Source: Mactra quadrangularis
Lineage: Eukaryota > Mollusca > Bivalvia > Venerida > Mactridae
Direction: 5' to 3'
NCBI GenBank assembly: GCA_025267735.1
Contig: CM046301.1
Location: 15,560,190 to 15,624,189 of the forward strand
Length of the DNA: 64,000 nt
Position 1 is the first letter of the stretch; every line of letters begins with the position of its first letter. This document shows positions 10,434 to 20,726 of the stretch, piece by piece. A model generated the notes under the pieces. The model ran no database searches and was not told the DNA's origin. It saw nothing but the letters and a program-made list of their open reading frames with translations. A program made the position numbers and the translations under genes.

Positions 10434-10892
10434 CTAGGTTATTTTAATGTTGTATCGTTTTTTCGTACAAGGCATATCTGCACTACCGACAAGTTTAAGT
10501 CTTTATCAGTTATACTGTACATGTGTGGTACTTGACATTTTGAGTCGTGCAGAAGGCGTGATACGAATAAAACTACACGTATCTGTCTTTTCTTAGAAAC
10601 CTGATGTAATTGATTGGAAAGGATTAAGAGTGTTCCTCTCCACATCAAAGGCATTTTAAAACCAAGCTTGTCCAAACATCTATTTGAAAAGGGCTTTAAC
10701 ATTGGAACCTTCTGCATGTATTAGATCTAAATATATATAGCTTTGCGTAAATTCTTGAACCGTTGACATAAATGCAAAACATGCCCACAATTGTCTTTTA
10801 CATTATTTTTGAAAACAGCAACGTGATTTGAAAAGAAACTCAAGCTATGTGTCATTTTTACGGGAAAATAAATCGGATGAAATATCATTATA

Positions 10893-11347
10893 GGTTACAT
10901 ACCACTACCTACCACTAAATGGTAACCGGAAGTGAGCATTATTTATTTTTTGAGAGTGCATGCATGGATACCTCATTTGTGGTGCTTTTTAATATTGAAT
11001 AGTATGTATGTCTTTGACAATGCTTTTCCTATGAAAGTATGCAAAAATTCAATGGATCTGATTTGTTTAGTCGCGAAAACTGGTTAAAAGGGGAGATGAC
11101 TCTGTACGGCTGGTGAAGAGTTAAAAACCAGGACATTTTCAGGGTAGGAACTTTCAATCGAAATTTATTTTCTTATAAGTAGCTTAACTTTTTTTCTAAT
11201 ACTGATCATTTTGAGGGGAATAGATAGATCTTTCAGCCTATATATGGTTTGGGGTATCTTACGTACCTTGGTCATAGTGTAATTTGTCATTGAAAATGAG
11301 ACTTTTTATATACAACAAAGAAGGATTTTATTTAGTGGTATGTAACC
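10893..11347. mobile_element. ~455-bp MITE with TTATA flanks
   Basis: GGTTACATACCACTA at the left pairs with TAGTGGTATGTAACC at the right. TTATA stands on both sides (10888-10892 and 11348-11352). The left end carries a second ACCACTA. A 5-bp duplication, or a TTA/TA duplication within it, cannot be told apart. The element lies just upstream of C1D and could reach into its 5' region. Confidence 0.7.
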
Positions 11348-11540
11348 TTATACTATGTAAAGGGACGTAACTTTGAAGGCATTTGTGTTCTTTTTGTTAA
11401 ATGCATTTACTGTGGTTGAACTAATATCTTTGGGTTTATTTATCTTATTGATCTGCATCACCGAGACGCTTATTGACAGAGAAGATAATTCTACTTTCAG
11501 TTTACCCATGTGATTTATGATTTAATTTTGTTCAGTTAAA

Positions 11541-14500
11541 ATGGCAACAGCAAATAAACGATCTGAAATCCCTCAAGAATTGAGAGGCAAAATTTCTGCA
11601 TTAGATTCTGCTTTAAATACAGTTGAAAATGAATTTGAACCTTTGTTAAAAAGATCACAAATTGAACTGAATACTGAGGTAAACATTACTCATGTTACTC
11701 ATTAGATCTATTGTCAGTAAAACACTTCATATATTTTAAAGTTAGATTTGTGGTGGATTCTTTCACTAGGTGAGAAAATATGCAGCATGATTGGGAATCA
11801 AACCCAGGACCTCTCGCTTACAATGTGAGTCCTCTCACTACTGAGCTGTCATGTAGTCCTAAAAATAAGACCCTATGATACAGGCCTATGTAACTTTTTT
11901 ATCATTTGGACATTTTTCTGTTACGTAACAGAAGAACGTCCGTATGATAAAAAAGTTATGTAGTGTCTTATATTTAGGACTAAGCTGTCCTGCAACTTAC
12001 ATAGGGTGAGTTGCCTTAACATATTACTATTGCTGGTACCCTGGTAGTTTGATATCACTCATCGATTCATTTTGTTGTTGGAGCGGTACCAGGGCACAAA
12101 GTGATATGTAGGGATATGCTTAGGCAACTTGCCCATAGTCAATAGTTCTCCCCTTAATGTAAACAGGTAAGTACCGTGAGTGACATTAGATTACGGCTAA
12201 GCATCTTTTGTCTTATATCTATACCTACCTGTCATATGTTTCAGCTAAGTACAGTATCAATTATGACTATTCTTTCAGCTGGTTTTATATTTAAAGAAAA
12301 TTAGGTGGGTAAAAAACATAGCCCTATATGTAGCTTTTTATTGGACACGGTTTTCCCAGGTGGTAGGTGTGACATTCAACCATGTTGCTTACAGTAAAAC
12401 TGTTGGCAATGACTATTTAGACATCTCTGAACAGTCACAATACAGACATCTCCTATCAGTCTGTCAAAATATAACATGAATTTTTACATAGTGAAATTTT
12501 CAATTAGGCTTGACCTAACAGGACTCAAATCCAACTCAACCTGGAAAGCATAACCAACATTAAATCTGTAAATTTATCAAATGTAGATATTAGTATCTTG
12601 CTTAAGCTGGGTAAAAAGGACATCTATTTTCTTTGAAGTACTTGAAACTTCTTATTCCTGCAAAAAACTCAGCAAACTGGGACTATTTTATTGCTCTCAT
12701 ATACTTTTAGTCTTAATTGTTCTGTTTTGTGCAATTATTTAAACTGTCTATAAATCTTGTATTTTTCTTGTTCTTTTCAGTTAAGTCCGTTAGATAAGGC
12801 CAAACTAGATCTTGTTGCTGCATATTCTATAAATTCATTGTTTTGGAGTAAGTATATTAGGCCACAACAAGTTGATGATATGTTCTACCGATTTTTCCAG
12901 AAAAAAATGGGGCGAGCGGAGAAAAAAATTAAAAAAATCTTAATTCAGTTGCTTTATTATATATAGCGGTTTGACCAAATTTTTATGAGCGAGCCAGGAA
13001 ATAAAAATATATTTTTTGTCAAAACAGTCAAAATTAAGGTGCAAGCGAATCCATAGAACATATGATCAATTTGTTGTGGCCTTAACTGTATATTATCTGG
13101 GACAATTTTATCAATCTTTTTTTTTGCAGAAAAAAACTTCTATTTGTGCACAAATAACTATCTAGAGTATTGTAAAAGTAAAGTCACACTTGTCTTTGTC
13201 ATCTTGCTATGTCCATTTAAAATGCAAGTTATGTTTAAATCTCCATTTAGTAAATAATGATAAGTTAAAATATTATTGAATTTACAAGTTCTGTGATATA
13301 TCATTTGGTTTTGAAAGTCACACACGTATAGTATAGTTATGCTTTAAACCTAGTCTTATAGCTGACTGTCATGCACTCAAGTTTCTTATCAGAGCAGAAC
13401 TAGTCAACATCCTTCTTTAATTACATGTAGTTTTATACCCATCAGCGTTTAGCAATAAAATTGAGAATGTGTAAATAATTTTATTACTTGTTTTTTGTAT
13501 GATTTCAGTGTATCTTAATGTATGTGGTGTCAATCCAAAAGATCATGGTATAAAACAAGAACTGGTATGTAGTTTGTACATTTTATTGTACTTTTTTAAT
13601 GTACATGTGTTAAATGATCCTGAATATGTGGTGATATATTAGGTTGTTTCATTTTTAAAAGCCATTATTATGATAGGATAAAATGATTGGGCTTATTTAG
13701 CACATTAGGAATTATAAATCAGTTTTAGACCACATTTTCGGACCAAAACCAGTTTAACCCCCTATTATACAGAAATGGCAATTGCTGCAAGTGTAAAGAA
13801 AATATGGCTCGCCATTAATCTCAAGCAAAAAAATAGCAGATTTCAGCTTTTAGTAATTGTGACAGCCTTAGTTTTTAAAAGGCTTGGTACTTTTCCAAAT
13901 TAATCAATATGCTTTGCCTTTTTGTGTAAGTATTTCAATGTTCTAGAATTTCATGACAAGAATTATTCATTAAGTTCTGACTTTTGAGAAAGAACATTGC
14001 TTTACTATTGGACCATCGACTGTCATTTAAGTACTTTTGAACATACAGTAGATAAGAAGTGATAGATATTTCCTTAATTTTGTTTTGAACTTTTAGGATA
14101 GGATAAGAAGCTATATGAACCGAGTGAAAGAAATTCAAGATAAAGAAAAAGCACCTAAACTTGATGTTCCAGCTGCAAAACGATTTGTTAAAAGTGCATT
14201 GTGGCAATCTGCTCAGAAACAGGACAATGAAAAGACTGACAAAGGTAAATTTTACATGAAAGGGGCATAAGGTGAATTTCTTAACATGGTTTTCTGGAAT
14301 GCCGGCACCATAATAATAATTCAGTAGTAAATAAGTATATCCTAAGTTTTGTATGATTAAATTGTACAAGAACTGCTAGATTTTTAAAATGAGGTCTTTG
14401 GTATCAATATTTTCTGTGACTGATTTGAGGATGTATAGAGCCCAGATGTTCACAGTTTATACTTAATGATATTCAGAAAAGGGCAGGGAGGCAGAAAAAA

Positions 14501-14803
14501 GGGGTGAGGCACAACTGAGGGTTGTTGTTTTAAAGTAACTAGTTATGCATTGGAAGGAGCAAAAAAGGGCAAGGAATAGACATAAGGGCCGGGCCCAGTG
14601 CCCTGCTATTCTGCTTTGAAATAATCAGTTGTACTTGGTCTTTTTTTTCAGACAAAGCAGCAGAAAATTCTAGCAAGAAAGAATCACAGGATAAAAAGGG
14701 TACAAAAAGATCTAAAGACAAAAGTGACACAAACAATCAATCTAAAAAACCTAGAAATAGATATATGGATAAAGTTGTGGAAAGAAATTTACATAAAAAA
14801 TAG
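11541..14803 (+). CDS. C1D: Nuclear nucleic acid-binding protein C1D (exosome cofactor)
   Basis: Five coding exons: 11541-11678, 12781-12847, 13509-13564, 14097-14244 and 14652-14803, all with GT/AG borders and consistent phases, giving 186 aa. A further 5' UTR exon is possible, since a TTTTGTTCAG acceptor lies just before the ATG. Residues ~10-110 match the Sas10/Utp3/C1D domain: [20 protein letters not shown], then [29 protein letters not shown] and RFVKSALW, all characteristic C1D segments. C1D, like yeast Rrp47/Lrp1, binds the nuclear exosome subunit EXOSC10 (Rrp6), guides 3' processing of rRNA and other structured RNAs, and binds nucleic acid. The C-terminal ~50 residues are a Lys/Ser-rich tail that makes it longer than human C1D (141 aa). 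Introns carry several MITEs, one starting within 13 bp of the exon 2 donor. The gene is convergent with CFAP36. Confidence 0.93.
11775..11853 (-). mobile_element. tRNA-derived SINE head, interrupted by a MITE
   Basis: Read on the minus strand, it has an A-box-like GACAGCTCAGTAGTGAGAGG and a B box GGGTTTGATTCCC (11793-11805), spaced as in a tRNA promoter. The 11854-11982 MITE landed in the A-box side, and the duplicated target AGCTGTC belongs to the SINE. It lies in C1D intron 1. Confidence 0.65.
11854..11982. mobile_element. Mutator-type MITE, 129 bp, 10-bp target duplication
   Basis: TAGTCCTAAAAATAAGACCC at the left and GTCTTATATTTAGGACTA at the right are inverted copies, and almost the whole element is two arms meeting at CTGTTACGTAACAG. 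Direct repeats AGCTGTCATG (11844-11853) and AGCTGTCCTG (11983-11992) differ at one base. A 9-11 bp duplication with long terminal repeats fits the Mutator (MULE) superfamily. A larger relative lies at 42968-43760. Confidence 0.8.
12002..12136. mobile_element. ~135-bp hairpin MITE, related to 20184-20329
   Basis: The left arm (TAGGGTGAGTTGCCTTAACA ... CTGGTACCCTGG) pairs imperfectly with the right arm (GGTACCAGGGCACAAAGTGA ... AGGCAACTTGCCC). The right arm aligns with that of 20184-20329 (GGTACCAGGGGACAAAGCGC), which indicates one family. It lies in C1D intron 1. Confidence 0.65.
12860..13081. mobile_element. PIF/Harbinger-type MITE next to the C1D exon 2 splice donor
   Basis: GGCCACAACAA at the left and TTGTTGTGGCC at the right are perfect inverted repeats, extending about 30 bp with few mismatches (GATNATATGTTCT). 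Each is flanked by TTA (12857-12859 and 13082-13084), the 3-bp duplication usual for PIF/Harbinger. The insertion begins 13 bp after the last base of C1D exon 2 and leaves the donor GTAAGTAT intact. Confidence 0.8.
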
Positions 14804-14871
14804 TTAAATATATTTGTGTTAATGTTTGTTTTTATATATTGTTAAATTCTGTATGATTGTTAGTTGTGCAT

Positions 14872-14990
14872 ACATTAACACAGTTGATTTGAATATTCAG
14901 TATATAATTTCTGTGCTCACGATCAATAAAATTAGATTTAAATCAGTGGAGTTAATGTAAGCACCACTGACAGTTGAATAAAATTGAACA
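14872..14990. mobile_element. MITE family copy B, partial
   Basis: Contains ATTGATTT-like TTGATTTGAATATTC, AGATTTAAATCAGTGGAG and GTAAGCACCACTGACAGTTG, matching copy A at 3190-3338 and copy C at 31925-32071; the left terminal repeat is missing. An AATAAA at 14935-14940 inside it, 132 bp after the C1D stop, could serve as the C1D polyadenylation signal. That use is an inference. Confidence 0.6.
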
Positions 14991-15599
14991 ATACTTGGAT
15001 GGCTTGGCAGTAGACAGTTGTAACTGTTGTTTTCAGAGCGAGACAAAAATCTGTCCAAAATTTTTTCTATAACATTTAAGTGTAAAGTTACTACAGTTAC
15101 ACTGACTTTATTTTGGCTGTGTGATTGAAATATTTTACTGATACGGAGGTAGTTACTTCATTTTTGTCAAGACTGGTGTTTGTATGAATGGTCCAACTAT
15201 GCAGTGAGACGACCCCATTAAGATCCTTTTGTCTAGCTTGATGATTACAAGGAGCATATGTTCAACAGATACAACTCTTTATCTACTAGATATCTCCATA
15301 GCAACTCCTTCAACACTCTGTTCTGCAGGAGATAATACTTCCACCAGTTATTCTTTCCATCCATTTCCAATGAATGGAACCTATAAACTTTTACGAAGTA
15401 AAAATTGTATTAAAATAAAACAAAAACTTAAATGATTTTACACAAAATTATAATTCTCACATATAATTGCAAACAAACATGAAGATAAGATTGTATAGAC
15501 ATGAGGTAAGACATACATAATATATCTATATCATAGAATAATGTATGTATACAACAAAAACAAAGCATTCACTAACATAGGTCATTCAACAACAATAAA
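14991..15599. other. Intergenic, nothing recognised
   Basis: AT-rich sequence after C1D. A 68-aa frame at 15229-15435 (+) has no recognisable domain, no splice context and a low-complexity Ser/Thr composition; I do not call it. Confidence 0.5.
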
Positions 15600-15868
15600 T
15601 CTGTGAGCTAATGCTCACTAGTGATACCCCCGCAAAAATCTAAAAATATGCGACAAACAGGAAGTAGATGAGCAAGGAGCATGAAATCGCTTTACACCAC
15701 ATGGGACTATGGGATGAAGCAATATTCAAAGTATTAGGCTGCTACATGTTATAGTTGCTGAGAAAAATGCGACGGAAATTTTGTAACGGACGGACGGACG
15801 CACACACGCACGCACGGACAAGGGTAAAACAGTATACCCCCCTCTTCTTCGAAGGGGGGGTATAAAAA
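15600..15868 (+). mobile_element. Pearl/Helentron-like element, 3' part
   Basis: An ACGG-type run (GGACGGACGGACGCACACAC, then CGCACGGAC, 15788-15818) is followed by a strong 3' hairpin, ATACCCCCCTC ... GAAGGGGGGGTAT, and the tail TATAAAA. The 27009-31386 element ends in the same way (ACGG run, hairpin, GTATAAAA). A microsatellite followed by a 3' hairpin and no terminal inverted repeat is the described layout of bivalve pearl elements. The left boundary is uncertain. Confidence 0.6.
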
Positions 15869-16012
15869 GTGATAAAATGGAAAGCAATAGTGTAAACCAC
15901 CTCGTTTTCAATGATTTACAATCCAAGTTTTTCAATTGACTTACACAACCATTTATCACCTTAACTATTCTCAAGCACTGGCCTGAATTATTGTGTTATG
16001 TAGGGAACTATA

Positions 16013-16365
16013 CAGTACCCACCAAAAGTTTGGAGACAAAAGAAATTTACTACAATTCTTGAATTTTGATATTATTTTTTATATATTTAAGCATGGTTTG
16101 TGAACAAATGATAACATTTCATGAACGCAACTTATAGATCTAAAAGATTCAGCATCGGATATCCTAAAGCCTCCAAAACCATGTTGATTGTAAATGTTTT
16201 TCATAACATAGCTTTTATGCTATTTTTGAAGTCTCAGTTATAATTACCATGATAACTAAAACTAAACTAGAAAGCATTTCAAAATAAACAGTAATCAAAT
16301 TTTAGATAGAAACTAATCAATAGGCATACAAAGTAAAAATGTCTCCAAACTTTTGGTGTGTACTG
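16013..16365. mobile_element. Tc1/mariner-type MITE with TA target duplication
   Basis: CAGTACCCACCAAAAGTTTG ... and its inverted partner CAAACTTTTGGTGTGTACTG form ~26-bp terminal repeats including GGAGACA/TGTCTCC, each bordered by TA (16011-16012 and 16366-16367). The inside matches 4318-4721 in reverse. At 353 bp with no transposase, it is non-autonomous. Confidence 0.85.
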
Positions 16366-17769
16366 TAGAAAATAAGTTATTTTATAAGTTACAGGCTCTT
16401 GGCTAGTAGGTTAAGGCAATGACGGCACAATACAACATTAATTACCATATAGCAGGTAAAACATGCGTGAAAAGACTGAATTGTTTTATGACAGAATAGA
16501 CACTCATAAGAGTAATATGACAAGTTATTTAGGAAAAAATGTAAAATAGCAATTCATGGTCACTCATCTCTAATGGTTACCCTGACTCAGTATCTCTTAT
16601 ACATGATCTTAGAGTGCCTCTTAAGGTCACCTCTTAACTTCAATCACACCAAAAACATTATTGCTGTTTCTTATGAAAATTACCAAAGACACAGTCAACT
16701 ATCTATTGCACTGAGTTTCGCACAATTCTGATATGCATTATCTACAAAAAAGGTTCCAATGAAATGGATTTTGGGTATTGCAAAGATTGGCCTAATGACT
16801 TTTCTGATTTAGGTTCAGTTATGTACCAAAAGCCAATATTATTACAGTACAGAGTTTGTATATTGACAGACACTGCAAAACTCAATTATTTATTACTGGA
16901 CAATAGATCCTGAGAAGATCAAAATTTCACAGGACTATACCAAGTCTTAAAGGACCAGACATTTTACAGACATGTATTATAATGAATTGACTACAAAACA
17001 AATTTTACAATTCAAATATAAGCATTTGAGTATAGTTTATACTGATTGATTTCAAATAGGACCATACAAGTGTTGGCCTAGAAGGAGTTATGTTTCAGAA
17101 ACATAACTCTATGGCCTTAATAAAAACTTCAAAGGTGGATGAGATCAATTTTTTCGCCAGACAGTTGGTTCTGTGAACCTGCATAAGCTAGACAGGCGTA
17201 TGTATATTAAGTGTTTTCGACTCAGAACAGTGCCTGCTGCCTGTATACAAGTATGACTATATTCTACCAAGTAAGAAAAAGGTAGAGAAAAGACGGAAAA
17301 TTAGGCCTATTTGACAGCCTGTAAGCTTCAAGTAAATATAATATCAGATAAAATGTAAAGGTAAAACAATGGACGGAGTAAGAGAGATATGTAATATAAA
17401 TATCACATGTATTGAATACTTGACTAATCTGAGTGACTGTGTAGAATCAATATATAATACAAATATTTTTCTCACATTTTTAAATGAAATGTTACGCTAT
17501 TCAGAGAAAAATGTGAAATTTCATATTTCAACCATAGTGATTAGAATAAATATAAAAATATGGCATTTCAACATGTATTCATCAAACATAGAAACACATA
17601 AAAATAAGATATTTGTCCATATTAAAGGAATAAGACCAGCAATCTTTCAATTTCAAAGCACAGAATGATACTTCTACTTGTTGCTTTGCCTTATAAAATG
17701 TTCTCCAAGCTCATTATGTCAAACAAAAACAGTCCACAGACAACGCACTCGACTATTCAGGGTATTCGT
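16366..17769. other. Intergenic, nothing recognised
   Basis: AT-rich DNA. A 99-aa frame at 17369-17668 (+) has no domain that I recognise and is Ile/Asn-rich, as expected of translated AT-rich DNA, so it is not called as a gene. Confidence 0.45.
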
Positions 17770-18210
17770 GTAACAACAGCAACAACCAATCAAAACTCTT
17801 GCTTGAGTTATGCAACTTGATATTTGACCTTCATTCTTAACCCCGTTGACATGTGGGAAGTTTCAAGTAAATCTCTTCAGTAGTTTCAAAAATAAAATGT
17901 TGCACCAAAAATTCACCAAATTTTTTTTAAGTATTAGAGGGCCGTAATTCAGTCTAAATTCATGCTAGAGTTATGCAACTTGGTATTTGATGTCAATTAG
18001 TAACCCCGTAGACATGTGTGAAGTTTCAAGTGAATCCCTTCAGTAGTTGCAAAGATAAAATGTTGCACCTAAAAACGTAAGTATATAAGGGCCATAATTC
18101 AGTCCAAATTCATCCTAGAGTTGTTACTTGGTATTTGAACTCCTATGGTAACCCTGTAAACACAAATAAAGTTTTAAGTGAATCCCTCCAGTACTTGCAA
18201 AGATATAAAA
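17770..18210 (+). repeat. ~150-bp tandem units, three copies
   Basis: Landmarks GGGCCGTAATTCAGTCTAAA / GGGCCATAATTCAGTCCAAA, TAGAGTTATGCAACTTG, GTTTCAAGTGAATCCCTTCA and TTGCAAAGATAAAATGTTGC recur about every 150 bp, with increasing divergence to the right. GGGCCATAA units of this sort resemble core monomers of pearl-like elements, but no ends are visible here. Confidence 0.7.
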
Positions 18211-20183
18211 GAATATCGTTGAGCTAATAAAAATCAATCATACACTAAAAATGACAAATATCCTTCAAATATTTAATTGGTCCCATAATTTAAAAAAAAA
18301 GTTTTTGAGTAAAATAAGCAATAAGGCTAATATAATTTGTATTGATATGCATACCATATGAAAATTACATACTAAGCAATAAGCATACATCCATAGATGA
18401 AAATAAATACACATTAATTTCATAGAGTATTATGCTAAAATATAATATACAGGTGCAAACATCTATTATTGGTGTAAAATACTTTACACGTATACTTTGT
18501 GTCTTCAGAAGATGGAGGCGTTCTGGTCCCTTCCAGGTGTGAAGATAATTCCATTAAAACTAGAAAATTAAAACCACTATGATACTAACTAGGGTGAAAC
18601 ATCTTTGACTTGTACAAGACAAAGTAATGATGAATAAATTAGAATAAATCATGACAGATGAAACAATGATACCAGTAATTATATTGAGTATAAAATTAGT
18701 ACACTTAGCAAACTAAAAATACTAATGAAAATATTTCTCTACCATTAAAAATGCCCCAAAAGTATGACAATTTTATGGCTGCCACAGTTCACTAGCTTTG
18801 CGGTTCAGTTAGAATGATGGTATAGGTGCTATGGTTCGCTTTGTATCATGGTTCACTGAAAATGACTACCCGGTATTTCACTCATCTTTCACTCAAATGC
18901 TCTTGAGTCATTTGACATTTAACAGCAATTGAAACTGACAAACCAGGCATAAATAGACTTTAATTCTGACATTGGTGATGATTTAAACCCTCAATGTCTG
19001 TCTGAACCATGAATTAAACTGTTAATTCTGAACTGTTGTATAATACCATATCATATATTGCAGCAGTCATAAAATATTCACTAACCATTTATCTAACTAC
19101 AATTGTTACATCCAGTAAATATTTATACTGGGCAGAGATTCAGACATTTATGATATGATACATATCAATTAAAGGAGATGTGAGGTGTACAGCCGAACAA
19201 AAAACATGAATATTGTAACATCATTCATCTTTGGTTTTATATGACTATTTTAAACAACCAATGTTCCATATATTGAGGTAACTTAATCCCAACCTGGTCA
19301 TGAAGTCAGTTAGGTAAAGAAGGATCACTTATAAAATAGGTTTTTGTCGTTAGCCAAATACTATGCAAGGGTTTTACTTCAAGGAAGCAAAACCAAGATT
19401 GCAGTCTTCAAAAATTTGTCAAATGTTTGGAATGTATTCAGAATTTCAGATACCAAAAATGATTTGGCTTAGCTAGGGCTACAATGTAGCAAATCATTGC
19501 AAATGAATTTGCAAAGTTGTGCTAAGTAGTGATACTGACTTCTGATTTATCAAATGGCTTTTATTAATGTTGAATTTTTTACATCACTTTTTTGATTTCG
19601 AGCACAACAATGAAAAAAGAGACTTAAAAATTAATAAAGCTATGAATATCTATATAGACTGATAAATATTTGCGTTAAATAAATGTACTGCATTTGTATT
19701 AATTTGTACTTGTACAATAGTTTTCAATAATGAATGAAAAATGGGAGCACAACGCACAGTGTATAAACATTCAACCTCAATTGCACTTTTTATCTTTTTT
19801 TTCAAGTATACAAACTTTTTTATTACATAGAATACTATCACAATATGGTTGATAAAATTGCAAGACAGTATTTAAAACATGACACCTTGGAATAAAAACA
19901 ATAATAAAGAATTAAATTAACACATAAACATTGAAAAAATAAACATAATTGGTTGATAATAAAGAGAAATTATCTCATATAACAAACATTAAAGGGTCAG
20001 CACAACACTAGTCTAGGTACATGTAAAAAAAGAAGGGTGTAGACTAGTTTTGCACTGATCCATTGACATGTGATTTAATTTGAATTAAGAACTTCAGAAC
20101 ATAGCTGTAAGTTTTTAGGTTGAAAAGGGGAAATAACTCTGTAATTAAGCAAACCAGAGTTATTGGACTTGTGCCCATCATGT
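18211..20183. other. Intergenic region between convergent C1D and CFAP36
   Basis: AT-rich sequence with no supported gene or named repeat. Short frames (for example 19650-19841, minus) show no domain. The CFAP36 3' UTR may extend into the right part. Confidence 0.4.
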
Positions 20184-20329
20184 TAGGGCACGTTCCGCAA
20201 GGAAATCGCTAGATAGCGCTTTGTCTTCTGGTACCTTTCTTGAACCAAAAGTATTTACTATGTGACACCAAATCGAGGGTACCAGGGGACAAAGCGCTAG
20301 CTAGTAATCGCCTTGCGGAACGTGCCCTA
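20184..20329. mobile_element. ~146-bp hairpin MITE
   Basis: TAGGGCACGTTCCGCAAGG at the left pairs with CCTTGCGGAACGTGCCCTA at the right, and the arms stay complementary through TAGCGCTTTGT and CTGGTACC towards a short loop near 20240-20265. It is much better preserved than its relative at 12002-12136. No clear target duplication was seen. Confidence 0.8.
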
Positions 20330-20726
20330 TGATAAGCCTTCAGAACACCTCAACCATTCAATGAATAAATGAATAATCTCAGAAGGATTCATAGGGGGTC
20401 AATCAAGACTGTTGAGTTTTTGCTACAGTTCATAAGCAAGAAGAAGCATGTACAAGTTATGCATTTAAAATTAAATATGTCTAAGGTTATTTGAAGTGTA
20501 TGGCTGAGGAGTTCCAAATGTTAAGATGGGCACATAGAACAAGTGTGTGAAGTTTTAATTCATTCCCTTTATAAGAGACAGGGACATTGACACAGATGAC
20601 AGCGAAAGCTTGAATATTCAATAAATATTTAATTATAGTCACACTAAAAATCATGAGACAAAAAAAAACAGAAATCAATAAATAGAACCGTATCATCCCT
20701 ATCAGTCACACACATATAAAATTTCC

